Shown here: one piece after another, positions 52,734 to 62,245 of the stretch | Numbering within the stretch: the stretch's first letter is position 1 | Layout: each line of letters starts with the position of its first letter | DNA from: Chitinivorax sp. B | GTDB lineage: Bacteria > Pseudomonadota > Gammaproteobacteria > Burkholderiales > SCOH01 | NCBI RefSeq assembly: GCF_005503445.1 | Contig: NZ_SCOH01000007.1 | Location: 62,001 to 126,000 of the forward strand | Length of the DNA: 64,000 nt | Reading direction: 5' to 3' | Notes under the pieces: generated by a model | Told to the model about the DNA's origin: nothing | Seen by the model: the letters and a program-made list of their open reading frames with translations, nothing else | Database searches by the model: none | Position numbers and translations under genes: made by a program

Positions 52734-54908
52734 TTATACCTCTAGAGGGTCAACATCAATGATCCACCGTACTTGGCGCTCGTTGAGTGTATGTAGTTGC
52801 GGGATCCAGTTGCGTAACAGGGTCTGCAGTATGGCTCGTGAGGGATGCTGCACTAACAGCTGCGCGCGCGCCCAACCCGCAAGGCGGGTCAGGGCTGCGG
52901 GGACTGGGTCGAACAGATCAACGGGTGAATTAAGGGCATGAGCAAATTGTTTGGCTTGATCCAGAAAGGCAATAGCCAACTCCAAGTCTTGTGCTTCTGC
53001 GCGAAGGACTGCTTGGTACAGGAAAGGGGGGAAGTGTGCTTGGCGACGTTCTTCTAGCAGACGCTTCGCATAACTATCAAAATCGTGTGCTACCAGTGCA
53101 TGTAGTAATGGATGATCTGGGAATTGTGTTTGGATTAGTACCTCACCCGGGATGCCAGCTCTTCCAGCTCGACCCGAAACTTGCATCAACAAGGAGAACA
53201 GACGCTCGGTGGCTCTGAAGTCCGCGCTGTAAAGGCCGCTGTCGGCGTTCAGTACGCATACCAGAGATAGATTTGGGAAGTCATGACCCTTTGCCAGCAT
53301 CTGCGTGCCGACCAGAATGTCGACCTTGCCGCCATGGATGTTGGCAAGCATGGTGTTGAAGGCTTCTTTGCGGCGAGTTGCATCGCGATCGACACGGAGA
53401 ATCCGGGCCTGAGGTAGCCTTTCCGTCAGTGCCGCTTCAATGCGTTGTGTGCCGACGCCCAGCGGCCGGATGTCCTGATTGCCACAATCGGGGCAGGCTG
53501 ATGGCACTGATTCTTCATAGCCACATAGGTGGCATCGTAATTGCCGCTCACGCAAGTGGACGACCAATCTTGCGGAACATCGCTGGCAGCCCGCAATCCA
53601 GCCGCATTCTCCGCAAAACAATACGGGTGCAAAGCCGCGGCGGTTGATGAATACCAGGCTTTGTTCACCAGCCAACAGTCGAGCATTTAATGCATTGACC
53701 ATGTCGTCCGACAACCCATCTTGTAAAAGCAGTCGGCGGGTATCGATGGTTTTGACGATGGGTAGCTCAGCAACGTCAACCGCTCGTTTGTTCAGCTTGG
53801 CCAGTCGATAACGACCTGTATGCGCATTATGGTAGGTTTCAAGGGCCGGTGTAGCAGAACCCAGCACAACAGGGATTTGACGTAGTCGGGCACGAAAGAC
53901 TGCAACATCGCGTGCTGAGTAGCGTAGCCCCTCTTGTTGCTTGAATGAGCTGTCATGCTCTTCATCCACAATAATCATGCCCAATCGTGGCAGAGGGGTG
54001 AATACAGCTAATCGTGTTCCCAGCACGATATCTGCTTGACCACATTGTGCAGTCAACCAGTTATCCGCACGCTCACCATCAGCTAAGGCGCTGTGCAGGC
54101 TGACAATACACCGATTGGGGAAACGGGCGCTGAAACGTACTGTTAGTTGTGGGGTCAGGTTGATTTCCGGGATCAGAACCAATACTTGTCGACCGGCAGC
54201 TAACTCAGCTGCAATCAGCTGCAAATAGACCTCAGTCTTGCCGCTACCTGTTATGCCATGTAGTAACGTGACCGCAAATCCTGGTTGGCTTTGGATTGCT
54301 GTGATGGCGGCTTGTTGCTCGATATTCAATGCCGGCAGAGGGGTGAGCGGAAATTGTTCGGCCATTGGTGGTATGCAACGAGCAACCCAACCTTCGCGAG
54401 CCCATTGGCGTAATGTGGCTGGGGCATTTGCAGCAACTTGCTGGGCTTGCTCCACTGCCAATGGACCCGATTGCAATGTGGCATACAGTCGCTGTTGGGT
54501 GGGAGCTCGTGCACTGATTCTTCCTTGAAGCTGGTTGCTGCCTAGTTCTGTCAGTTGCCAATGAGTACCAGGCGGCCGGTGATAAGCGGCAGTTTGTCGT
54601 AACCGCACCGGCAGACCGGTAAAAATGACCTGCCCAAAGGGGTGCTGATAGTAATCTGCACAAAATCGACAGGTATCCAGCACGTCCTGCGGGAGTGGCG
54701 GCATGTCATGGTGAAGTGTAATCACCGATTTCAGCTTGGATGGTGCATATTCGCTGGTACTGGCGACATCGATCACGATACCGGTCAGTTTGCGTGGGCC
54801 GAAGGGGACGACAACCCGCCTGCCGATATCGTTTTCGGTGATGTCGGTGGCGAGGTAGTCGAAGGGGCCTGCCAGCGGGACATCCAGCGCAATACGTGCG
54901 ATGTTCAT
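52734..54908 (-). CDS. priA: Primosomal protein N' (replication restart helicase PriA)
   Basis: A 724-residue helicase. I start at the ATG at 54908 (MNIARIALDVPLAGP); the frame opens at a TTG 15 bases before. Walker A is LLHGITGSGKTEVYL, the helicase box DEEHDSSFKQQEGLRYSARD, and the zinc-binding cysteines are in FCGECGWIAGCQRCS and CHLCGYEESVPSACPDCGNQ. PriA recognises stalled forks and reloads the replisome. DnaA-box-like sequences lie just upstream of its start. It is followed by no co-oriented gene for 372 bp, so it is probably monocistronic. Confidence 0.95.
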   Translation of the reverse strand: MNIARIALDVPLAGPFDYLATDITENDIGRRVVVPFGPRKLTGIVIDVASTSEYAPSKLKSVITLHHDMPPLPQDVLDTCRFCADYYQHPFGQVIFTGLPVRLRQTAAYHRPPGTHWQLTELGSNQLQGRISARAPTQQRLYATLQSGPLAVEQAQQVAANAPATLRQWAREGWVARCIPPMAEQFPLTPLPALNIEQQAAITAIQSQPGFAVTLLHGITGSGKTEVYLQLIAAELAAGRQVLVLIPEINLTPQLTVRFSARFPNRCIVSLHSALADGERADNWLTAQCGQADIVLGTRLAVFTPLPRLGMIIVDEEHDSSFKQQEGLRYSARDVAVFRARLRQIPVVLGSATPALETYHNAHTGRYRLAKLNKRAVDVAELPIVKTIDTRRLLLQDGLSDDMVNALNARLLAGEQSLVFINRRGFAPVLFCGECGWIAGCQRCSARLVVHLRERQLRCHLCGYEESVPSACPDCGNQDIRPLGVGTQRIEAALTERLPQARILRVDRDATRRKEAFNTMLANIHGGKVDILVGTQMLAKGHDFPNLSLVCVLNADSGLYSADFRATERLFSLLMQVSGRAGRAGIPGEVLIQTQFPDHPLLHALVAHDFDSYAKRLLEERRQAHFPPFLYQAVLRAEAQDLELAIAFLDQAKQFAHALNSPVDLFDPVPAALTRLAGWARAQLLVQHPSRAILQTLLRNWIPQLHTLNERQVRWIIDVDPLEV

Positions 54909-54989
54909 TGGTTGCGATGCCAAGTTGCTATGTTGCTGTAACTTCTCATCATGTCACGCTAGGTCATTCAGCATAAAGCGATTTTCAAG

Positions 54990-55022
54990 CAATCCACAAA
55001 ATCTGTGGATAACTTTGTGGAA
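54990..55022. promoter_or_regulatory. Cluster of DnaA-box-like sites upstream of priA
   Basis: TGTGGATAA at 55004-55012 is the exact complement of the consensus DnaA box TTATCCACA. It is flanked by a partial box on the left (CAATCCACA, 54990-54998) and another on the right (TTTGTGGAAT, 55014-55023). Three box-like sites within 35 bp beside an AT-rich stretch (55025-55180) lie about 85 bases upstream of the priA start. A role in DnaA control of priA is suggested. Confidence 0.5.
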
Positions 55023-55207
55023 TACGCGTGAGAAACGGGCCAAGTTACCGGGGTGAAAGGCCATTTGTTAGATTGTGCAAAAAAACGGCAACAAAATAAA
55101 TCAATACTAATCAATGACATACTGTCTATCTTTGTGCGTTTGACGGTGGTCTCTGGAAGAGTGCGAGATTTATTTTTTTTGTGAACAACTTACTAAATGT
55201 CAAGGGT

Positions 55208-56377
55208 TTAGGTGCAATTTTTCTGGTTGACAAACGCCTGCTGCAAAGCGTCCTTGATGATAGCGATGCCTTGCTCCACCGCATCGGCCGTCGCATGGCT
55301 GAAGTTTAAACGGATACACCCGGCAGCATCTACCGGTGTGGCAAAAAAGGGCTCGCCTGGCATGAAGGCGACATTTTGGGCCATGGTGGCTTGCAGCAGT
55401 CGTCGGGTATCAATTTGTTGATTCAACCGCGCCCAGATGAACAAGCCGCCTGGTGGCGTATCCCAAGTTGCCAGTTCACCACAATGGTTAGCCAGTGCAG
55501 TCAGCATGATATCGCGTTGCTGACGATAATAGGCTCGTGTCTTGAGAATGTGCTCTTGATAAGCGGGGCTATCCAGCCAATTGGCCAGCAGCCACTGGCC
55601 GATACGGTTGGTGTGCAGGTCAGCCGCTTGCTTCAGCTTGATCAGATTGGGCATCAATGTGGGGCTCGCAACCAGATAGCCTACGCGCAAGCCAGGAGTA
55701 GCTGTTTTGGAGAAGCTGCCACAATAGATGAATGGGGCTGTATGCAGATCGGCGCACAAGGGGCGACGTTCCGCCTTATCGTATGCCAATTCACGATAGG
55801 GTTCATCTTCGATCAGTGGCAAAGCCAATTCATCGAGAGTTCTGGCGACAGCCTGTCGTGTGGCGGCATCGTAGCAGTAGCCAGAAGGATTCTGGAAGGT
55901 GGGGATCAGATAACAGAATGCTGGGCGGTGACATTTGGCTTTTGCTGCCAGCTCAGCAGGGTCAATGCCGCTGGGTTGCAGTGCCAGTTCATGCATCTCG
56001 GCGCCAAATAGACGGAAGTTCTGTAAAGCAGCCAAATATGTAGGTGCTTCGACCAAAATGGGGGTACCTGGATCTATGAATAACTTCGCAGTCAAATCCA
56101 GCGCTTGTTGAGAGCCAGACAGAATCAGGACCTGGTCCGCAGTGGCTTGAATGCCCAGTTGCTGAGCATGGGCTGCAATCTTTTCGCGCAAGATCGACTC
56201 CCCTTCACTCGGGCCGTATTGGCGCAGGCTGTCGGGTAATTGGCTGAAATCGAAAGCCGGCATGACGTCGGCTGCAGGTAATCCGCCTGCAAATGAAATC
56301 ACACCGGGACGCTGGGTCAGCGACAGGATTTCGCGAATCAACGAACCTGATAGTCGATTGATGCGTTCTGAAAACAT
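55208..56377 (-). CDS. PLP-dependent aminotransferase (LysN/aromatic type, fold I)
   Basis: A 389-residue transaminase. The start at 56377 is preceded by AAGGACC. The sequence holds the fold-I pattern: FAGGLPAADVMP at the N-terminus, YLIPTFQNPSGYC, the PLP-binding aspartate and tyrosine in DEPYRELAYD, and Lys in YCGSFSKTATPGLRVGYLVA, the Schiff-base lysine. It belongs to the 2-aminoadipate/alpha-aminoadipate group that accepts several amino acids. The exact substrate is not clear. Confidence 0.9.
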   Translation of the reverse strand: MFSERINRLSGSLIREILSLTQRPGVISFAGGLPAADVMPAFDFSQLPDSLRQYGPSEGESILREKIAAHAQQLGIQATADQVLILSGSQQALDLTAKLFIDPGTPILVEAPTYLAALQNFRLFGAEMHELALQPSGIDPAELAAKAKCHRPAFCYLIPTFQNPSGYCYDAATRQAVARTLDELALPLIEDEPYRELAYDKAERRPLCADLHTAPFIYCGSFSKTATPGLRVGYLVASPTLMPNLIKLKQAADLHTNRIGQWLLANWLDSPAYQEHILKTRAYYRQQRDIMLTALANHCGELATWDTPPGGLFIWARLNQQIDTRRLLQATMAQNVAFMPGEPFFATPVDAAGCIRLNFSHATADAVEQGIAIIKDALQQAFVNQKNCT

Positions 56378-56468
56378 GATGAGGTCCTTCAAATGGGAAT
56401 ATATCCAGTGTAAAGGTCGGAGCAAATGGCGGGTAGCAACAGTTTTGCGATCCCATATCTACAAACTG

Positions 56469-57302
56469 TCACGGTTTCGGGTCGATTTCATACATGGATT
56501 GGCAGCGTTGCTGAATGCGGTGGTATTCGCCAGAGTCATGCAAACGCTGCAAGCCTTGACTGAACACGGTGAGAATCGCTTCTGTCTTGGGGAAAGTGCG
56601 GGAGACAATCATGAAATAGTCATGATTGCGTCTGTCTTCAGTCAGCCCAGGCGATTGCTTGAACAGTGCTGTTTGTTTGGTTAGACGTTGCTTGATCAGA
56701 TATGTGCCAAAGAGTTGCTCCAGTGGTACGGTATCTGCCCTTTTCAGTAGCACTTGTCGAAGCGCCTGCTCTTCGTCAATGGCATAGCTCAGTTGAATTC
56801 CGGCACGTTTGAAGATGGGTTCGAACCAGTATCCATGTGGTGTGGCAACGCGTATTGATTGTAGATCTCCCAGGTGAAGGGCCTTGATGCCATTGGGGAA
56901 CTGCGATTGCAAATGAAAGAAGACAATTTTTCCTTGGTGCAAGGGTGGAGAAAACAGAAAGGCTTCGTCGCGCTCTTTTGTCCAGTGATAGGGCATGCCA
57001 GCAAAAGCCTGACCACTGCGCACCATGGCTTCCACACGAGGCCAACTTGTAAATGAAAACACTGGGCTGAACTGGCTGCCTGCGAAGGCGGCGGTGATGA
57101 TTTCGACCAGCATGCCTTGATTGGGTAGCGTCGCCGAGACAAATGGCGGATATTCCCCAGTTGCAATCGGAATCAACTGTTTCGATTCTGCCATCAGCGA
57201 TGTACTGACTATCGGGAGCAAACCGATCAAGATTCGAGTCAGCAGGTGGGCTGTCTTTCCCTGACAGGCAAGGTTAATCAGTGGTGATGACAAGTCATCC
57301 AT
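56469..57302 (-). CDS. Periplasmic substrate-binding protein (SBP_bac_3 type), orphan
   Basis: A 277-residue protein with an N-terminal hydrophobic segment (about 20-38) that looks like a signal. The binding domain starts at PIATGEYPPFVSATLPNQG, and SWPRVEAMVRSGQAFAGMPY and ERDEAFLFSPPLHQGKIVFF are shared almost wholly with the next gene. No permease or ATPase is near. Such lone solute-binding proteins often feed a membrane sensor, or pair with an unlinked transporter. The ligand pocket cannot be predicted. Confidence 0.8.
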   Translation of the reverse strand: MDDLSSPLINLACQGKTAHLLTRILIGLLPIVSTSLMAESKQLIPIATGEYPPFVSATLPNQGMLVEIITAAFAGSQFSPVFSFTSWPRVEAMVRSGQAFAGMPYHWTKERDEAFLFSPPLHQGKIVFFHLQSQFPNGIKALHLGDLQSIRVATPHGYWFEPIFKRAGIQLSYAIDEEQALRQVLLKRADTVPLEQLFGTYLIKQRLTKQTALFKQSPGLTEDRRNHDYFMIVSRTFPKTEAILTVFSQGLQRLHDSGEYHRIQQRCQSMYEIDPKP

Positions 57303-57401
57303 CAGGTCTACCTCAATGCGGGTAAGACATCGTTCCTCTCACTATGGCAAAGAAAGTACCGGGTCGAATTGGTTTCGGATGTTGGGAGCAACGTTGGATT
57401 G

Positions 57402-58265
57402 TTATTGATTGGTAGTTGTGTCTTGATAGCGCTGCAGAATGCGAGTGTATTCACCATTGTCGCGCAATTTTTGTAACCCATCGTTGAGCTGCTTCAGAAT
57501 GGCGGACGCATTGGGATAGCGCCTGGAAATAATCATGTAGTTATCCACATTCTGATTGTCTTCCGGTAGGCCAGGTGACCATGAAAATTGCTGGGGATGA
57601 TCCGAGAAATGTTTGTTGATCAGATGGATGCCATGTAAGGTATCCAGTACAACGATATCAGCCAATTTTCGCTGCAGCAGTTGAAACGAATGAACCTCAT
57701 CATTGCTGTAATACATCTCGACACCGGCCCGTCGAAACTCTGGCTCAAACCAATATCCACGTGGTGTGGCTACGCGATAGGGAATCAAGTCCGAAGGGGC
57801 TTTCGGGTTGAAGGCTGGCAATCGTCCTCTGAGGGAAAAAATGGAGGCACCGCCTCTGTATAACGGTGAGGAATAGTTATAAATCTGTTCTCGTTCAGGT
57901 GTACGTCGATAAGGCATGCCACCAAAAGCCTGGCCGTTCTGGACTGATGCTTCAACACGTGGCCAACTGGTAATGATCCACTTGGGGCGATAAACAGAGT
58001 CACGAAATACCGCAGTGACCAGTTCAATCAGCAGGCCTGTGGGTGGGCTTGTATTGTGGACATAGGGCGGATAGTCACCAGTAGCAATGGTGACATCGAT
58101 TGGTTCTGCGGTTGCCCTGTGTGCAGACGTACCCAGCAAGGTCATCAAGGCCATGAGTAAGGCACGGGTGAACCAGGGCACGGATAGGCACGTTGTCCAT
58201 TGCCTGAGTTGCATGTGCTGGGCAGCGGGTTTTGATTGTTGCCGCATCCCAAATTGATACGCCAT
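57402..58265 (-). CDS. Periplasmic substrate-binding protein, tandem paralogue of the gene at 56469
   Basis: A 287-residue protein similar throughout to its neighbour: VTIATGDYPPYVHNTSPPTG, SWPRVEASVQNGQAFGGMPY, and APSDLIPYRVATPRGYWFEP match the equivalent parts of the gene at 56469. A hydrophobic segment (about 33-50) serves as a signal. Two tandem copies separated by 99 bp indicate a local duplication. As with its neighbour, no transport components are near. Confidence 0.8.
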   Translation of the reverse strand: MAYQFGMRQQSKPAAQHMQLRQWTTCLSVPWFTRALLMALMTLLGTSAHRATAEPIDVTIATGDYPPYVHNTSPPTGLLIELVTAVFRDSVYRPKWIITSWPRVEASVQNGQAFGGMPYRRTPEREQIYNYSSPLYRGGASIFSLRGRLPAFNPKAPSDLIPYRVATPRGYWFEPEFRRAGVEMYYSNDEVHSFQLLQRKLADIVVLDTLHGIHLINKHFSDHPQQFSWSPGLPEDNQNVDNYMIISRRYPNASAILKQLNDGLQKLRDNGEYTRILQRYQDTTTNQ

Positions 58266-58326
58266 TTCCGTGCCCCACTGTACAATGAAACCACTTATTC
58301 AATATGGCATAAAAGGCACTTGACGG

Positions 58327-59778
58327 TCAGGGTTCATCGCGCGGTTTCTTTTGATTATTGTCTACGGCAAGCGCTCGGCGCATTTCGCGTAACCGTGCCT
58401 CCAGTGACGATTGCAGATAGAAGTTGCCCTTGGCACTATCCAGTGCAATTTTCAGTTGGGTCTGGGCTTCCATGGGGTTGCCACGTAACCAGTGATATTC
58501 GGCTAATGCCTGGTGTTCTTTCGCCGGTTCTTTCAGGCTAGCATGGGCACGTGCCTGCAGCTGATAAAGACGGGCATCGCCGGGAGTGAGTGACAAACGT
58601 TCGTTGATCATTTCCAGTGCTGATCGGGCTTGAGCAAGTCGTAACTGTGCTTCTACTTTACCAAGATATAAGCCGGCACTACCGGGATAACGCAGCAATC
58701 CTGCACTGAAGAGCTTTTCGGCCTGCTCTGGCTGGTTCATGGCCAACTGGATATCGCCGGCCAATGTTTCCAGCAAGGGATGCTGCCATTGTTGGCGGGC
58801 GCGATTGATCTCTTGTTGGGCACGTTCGTAATGACGGTCCTTCAGCAGCGCCAAGGCCAAACCGTAACGATAGGCTATTTCCTGGGTATATTTCTTTTCC
58901 GCCAGCGTGTATTCATAGTACTGCACACTGGCTTTACCACCATTCTGCATGACCCGCAGCTTTTCTCGTATCAACAGAAAATCCTGGCTGTCCGTGACCT
59001 GCCTGTAAGGGAGTAAATCAACCCGGGATTGGGTATCGGCCACGCGCTCTGTTGTCAGGGGATGTGACCGAAGATAAGGAAAGGCGTTGTTATCCAGTAA
59101 TGCATAGGCGCGTTGCATGCGTTCGAGAAAACGTGGCATGGCACGCGGATCGAACCCGGCTTTGCTGAGTGTCTGCAAGCCTAGCCGATCAGCCTCGCGT
59201 TCGTGGTCGCGGCTATAGGCCAAGCTGGCAGAGGCACCCAATGCTTGGGAGGTTGCCAGTACGCCCATGCCGGGATCGGTGTTGCTGGAGCTGCGCGCCG
59301 CCAGAATGGCCAGCGCCATGGCAGCCAGCAGCGGTACTGACATTTTGCTTTGCACTTCAGCCCGACGGGCAAGATGGTGCTGTGTGACGTGGGCAATTTC
59401 GTGTCCGAGCACGCCGGCCAGTTCTGATTCGCTTTGTGCTGTCAGGAAAATACCGGCATGCACACCAATGAAACCGCCGGGCATGGCAAACGCATTGATG
59501 CTTTTGTCGTTGACGACAAAAAATTCGAATGGGATCGCAGGGTCTTGGCTGGCTGCTGCCAGCTTGTAGCCGAGGCTGTTGATATAAGCCGTGATATCCG
59601 GGTCGTCCAGAAAGTCGTCACTGGCGCGGATTTCGCGCATGACACTTTCACCAATGGCACGTTCTTGCTGCATCGACAGCGTAGTCTGGGACGAATCGCC
59701 AAGGTCCGGGAGGCCGTCGGCCAGTGCTGCCTGTATGCTGAAACAAGCCAGCACGATAAGAGAGGTGATTGATCGCAT
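58327..59778 (-). CDS. bepA: BepA/YfgC-like periplasmic M48 metalloprotease with TPR repeats
   Basis: A 483-residue protein with a signal peptide (1-20). The M48 zinc motif is HEIAHVTQHH (His126-Glu-x2-His130), and the third ligand Glu lies in HEREADRLGL. The C-terminal 190 residues form TPR repeats (LAEKKYTQEIAYRYGLALAL, LETLAGDIQLAMNQPEQAEKL). The build equals E. coli BepA, which assists and degrades outer-membrane proteins, notably LptD assembly. The start LPDLGDSS after the signal is typical. It has no clear operon partner. Confidence 0.9.
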   Translation of the reverse strand: MRSITSLIVLACFSIQAALADGLPDLGDSSQTTLSMQQERAIGESVMREIRASDDFLDDPDITAYINSLGYKLAAASQDPAIPFEFFVVNDKSINAFAMPGGFIGVHAGIFLTAQSESELAGVLGHEIAHVTQHHLARRAEVQSKMSVPLLAAMALAILAARSSSNTDPGMGVLATSQALGASASLAYSRDHEREADRLGLQTLSKAGFDPRAMPRFLERMQRAYALLDNNAFPYLRSHPLTTERVADTQSRVDLLPYRQVTDSQDFLLIREKLRVMQNGGKASVQYYEYTLAEKKYTQEIAYRYGLALALLKDRHYERAQQEINRARQQWQHPLLETLAGDIQLAMNQPEQAEKLFSAGLLRYPGSAGLYLGKVEAQLRLAQARSALEMINERLSLTPGDARLYQLQARAHASLKEPAKEHQALAEYHWLRGNPMEAQTQLKIALDSAKGNFYLQSSLEARLREMRRALAVDNNQKKPRDEP

Positions 59779-59869
59779 GGTGCTATGATAGCCATTTTAA
59801 TCATCAGTTCCGAGCCGGTATCGGCCGGTAAACACGATATTAACCAGCCCCGCAGTTGGAAAGCAGATT

Positions 59870-60355
59870 ATGAGTCAGGAATTTACACATTTCGATGCCA
59901 GTGGTCAGGCCCATATGGTGGATGTGGCCGCCAAAGCCGAAACACACCGTGTTGCCCGTGCAACAGGTCGGATTGTGATGCAGCCGACGACTTTACAAAA
60001 AATCATGGCTGGTGACCATAAGAAAGGCGATGTATTGGGCATTGCGAGGATTGCAGCCATTCAGGCAAGCAAGCGTACTGGCGAATTGATTCCGTTGTGC
60101 CACCCGATTCCGCTGACGCGGGTGGCGGTTGAGTTCGATATCGATGAAGTAGCCTCAGCCGTGCATTGCGAAGTGACTGCGGAAACTGTGGGTCGAACCG
60201 GTGTCGAAATGGAGGCGCTGACAGCCTGTGGCATGGCTTTGCTGACTATTTATGATATGTGCAAGGCTGTGGATCGTGGTATGTGCATCGAAGGGATCAT
60301 GTTGCTGGAAAAGCGTGGTGGTAAATCAGGTGATTGGTGTGTTGAGCGCAACTGA
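59870..60355 (+). CDS. moaC: Cyclic pyranopterin monophosphate synthase (molybdenum cofactor)
   Basis: A 161-residue enzyme of usual length. Family motifs are [45 protein letters not shown], and [19 protein letters not shown] with MCKAVDRGM, which contain the catalytic Lys and Asp. It converts 3',8-cH2GTP from MoaA into cPMP. GGAAAG lies before the ATG. MoeB-like protein lies 940 bp away; no other moa genes are in the window. A nitrate reductase that needs the cofactor is expected in this organism. Confidence 0.97.
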   Translation: MSQEFTHFDASGQAHMVDVAAKAETHRVARATGRIVMQPTTLQKIMAGDHKKGDVLGIARIAAIQASKRTGELIPLCHPIPLTRVAVEFDIDEVASAVHCEVTAETVGRTGVEMEALTACGMALLTIYDMCKAVDRGMCIEGIMLLEKRGGKSGDWCVERN

Positions 60356-60456
60356 CAAAATTCTGATGTCAGGGGATGCGCCAGCTTATCGTTCCTTGTC
60401 CTGTTTACGGTGGAGCGCCGTGTTTCAGGCGATTTACTGAAATTTGTTGGCTGCTC

Positions 60457-61245
60457 TTAACGTGGGTTGCCACTATCTTCTGAAAAATGCTTGAGATAGC
60501 GGCTTTCCAGTGCCGGAATATGCATACCGCGAAGCGTTTCGTCAAAACGTTCCTGTAGTATGCGATGCTGTTGCGTTTGTTTGAAACAGATATGAATGCT
60601 GAGGTTGCTCAGTAACTTGGGGTGGAACGCAATTCCGTTGCGTTCGGGTTTCAGCTTTGGGGTGCTGGCAAACAGATAGTACATGACGTTCCTGTCTACC
60701 ACGGCCAAGCGAAGGCGGCCACCGGCCAACTTGCGCAAATTGGTCGCATCGTCTACCGCTTCATCCACTGCCTGCAGGCGTTTGCTACGCATCGCGGTAT
60801 CAAATGCTTCGCCATTGGCATAGCCTTTGACGACCCCGATTGGAATGTCGGTCAGGTCTTCCATGTTGTGCCATTCGAATGGCAACTGCTTCAAATAGGC
60901 AAAGCCAATCGGGCTGGTGCCCAATGAGGTGGAGAAATGACAGCGTTTGGCACGATCTTCCGTGTAATAGGCTGGAAAGTAGCCATCATAGCGATTGTCG
61001 CGCTCGCCCAGCATGACTGCCCGCGTCCATGGGAAATACTCGATCTTCAAGGTATAACCCAATTTGGCCAGCGCAGCGGCGGCAATTGCGCTGGATAAAC
61101 CATTTTCTGGTAAAGCCGCACCAGCATAGGGAGGCCATTCGGTAGCGGCGATTCGAACGACCTTGTCTACCGCATGGGCTGATTGAAGCAATCCCGACCA
61201 CGCTGCCAGATAAATGGTAGCTATCCATTTTGTCACTGCATTCAA
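60457..61245 (-). CDS. Periplasmic substrate-binding protein (SBP_bac_3 type), orphan
   Basis: A 262-residue protein with a signal peptide (about 1-25, IYLAAWSGLLQSAHA). It belongs to the same broad family as the pair at 56469 and 57402 (IAATEWPPYAGAALPENGL, FPWTRAVMLGERDNRYDGYF), but is more divergent. No transport genes are near. With that pair it makes three orphan binding proteins within 5 kb. Confidence 0.8.
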   Translation of the reverse strand: MNAVTKWIATIYLAAWSGLLQSAHAVDKVVRIAATEWPPYAGAALPENGLSSAIAAAALAKLGYTLKIEYFPWTRAVMLGERDNRYDGYFPAYYTEDRAKRCHFSTSLGTSPIGFAYLKQLPFEWHNMEDLTDIPIGVVKGYANGEAFDTAMRSKRLQAVDEAVDDATNLRKLAGGRLRLAVVDRNVMYYLFASTPKLKPERNGIAFHPKLLSNLSIHICFKQTQQHRILQERFDETLRGMHIPALESRYLKHFSEDSGNPR

Positions 61246-61295
61246 CCTGCTATTGGCTTGATTACAGTATAGGTAACATTGTGATGGCTACAGGA

Positions 61296-62051
61296 TCAGC
61301 TCACGGCGGGATGACAGACCGGACATGCCGGGTCCTGTTTGAAGCGCATCTCACGCCATTTCATGGTTAACCCATCCAGCAACAACAGTCGACCGACAAG
61401 AGTATCTCCGGCGGGGATCAGCAATTTCAATGCTTCGGCAGCCTGCATGCTGCCAATGATGCCGACCAGCGGTGCAAACACCCCAAACAGCGCGCACGGG
61501 CCATCATTGGCGTCACCGGTATCCGGGAACAGACAGTGATAACAGGGGGCATCCAGACGGCGCAGGTCGAACACGCTGATCTGGCCATCGAACCGCACAG
61601 CGGCCCCGGATACCAGAGGTTTACGGTATAAAGCGCAGGCTTGGTTGATCGCATGACGAGTATCGAAGTTGTCGCTGCAATCCAGCACAACATCAGTGCG
61701 GGCTACCAATTCAAGTAATGTATCACCGGCAACCCGCTGGGTGATGGTGTGGACTTGGCAGTCAGGGTTGATCTGGGCCAGCCGATCTTTGATTGACAAT
61801 GCCTTGTTCTGCCCAATGCTGGTCAGTGAGTGTGCTACCTGGCGTTGCAGATTGGTGGCATCCACTTTGTCATGATCACAAATGGTCAGCTGACCGATAC
61901 CGGCCGAGCCCAAGTACAACGCGGCAGGAGAACCCAGACCACCGGCGCCGATCACCAGAACATGGGCATCCAGCATGCGTTGTTGGCCTTCAACACCGAT
62001 TTCGTCGAGCAGGATATGGCGGGAATAGCGAAGAAGTTGATCGTCGTTCAT
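61296..62051 (-). CDS. moeB: Molybdopterin-synthase adenylyltransferase / HesA-MoeB-ThiF family
   Basis: A 251-residue E1-like enzyme. The start at 62051 (MNDDQLLRYSRHILL) has the family N-terminus; longer frames are rejected. Motifs are VIGAGGLGSPAALYLGSAGI (ATP), the NLQRQVAHS region, DCSDNFDTRHAINQAC (adenylation Asp) and two zinc-binding Cys pairs (CYHCLFP and CPVCHPAV). It adenylates the C-terminus of MoaD for sulphur transfer, or of ThiS; the two roles cannot be separated by sequence. No ThiS or MoaD gene is near. Confidence 0.9.
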   Translation of the reverse strand: MNDDQLLRYSRHILLDEIGVEGQQRMLDAHVLVIGAGGLGSPAALYLGSAGIGQLTICDHDKVDATNLQRQVAHSLTSIGQNKALSIKDRLAQINPDCQVHTITQRVAGDTLLELVARTDVVLDCSDNFDTRHAINQACALYRKPLVSGAAVRFDGQISVFDLRRLDAPCYHCLFPDTGDANDGPCALFGVFAPLVGIIGSMQAAEALKLLIPAGDTLVGRLLLLDGLTMKWREMRFKQDPACPVCHPAVS

Positions 62052-62245
62052 GTGAATAGTGTAGCAAGCTGACAGATGGCTGGACATGACCTTGCACAAG
62101 GTACCAGATTCTGTTGATATGGTTTCACGGCTCGCGCCGTTATCGCAAACCGCTTGCATAGATCACTACGCGGTGTGCTTTGCTCCTGGGTTCAAGCCCA
62201 AAATCAGAGCAACGTGAGCTATGAAACCATGTCAACCGAACCTAT

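Noticed and set aside
54990-55180. Origin of replication
   Set aside because: DnaA boxes and AT-rich DNA are present, but dnaA, dnaN, rpmH and gyrB are absent and only one box is perfect.
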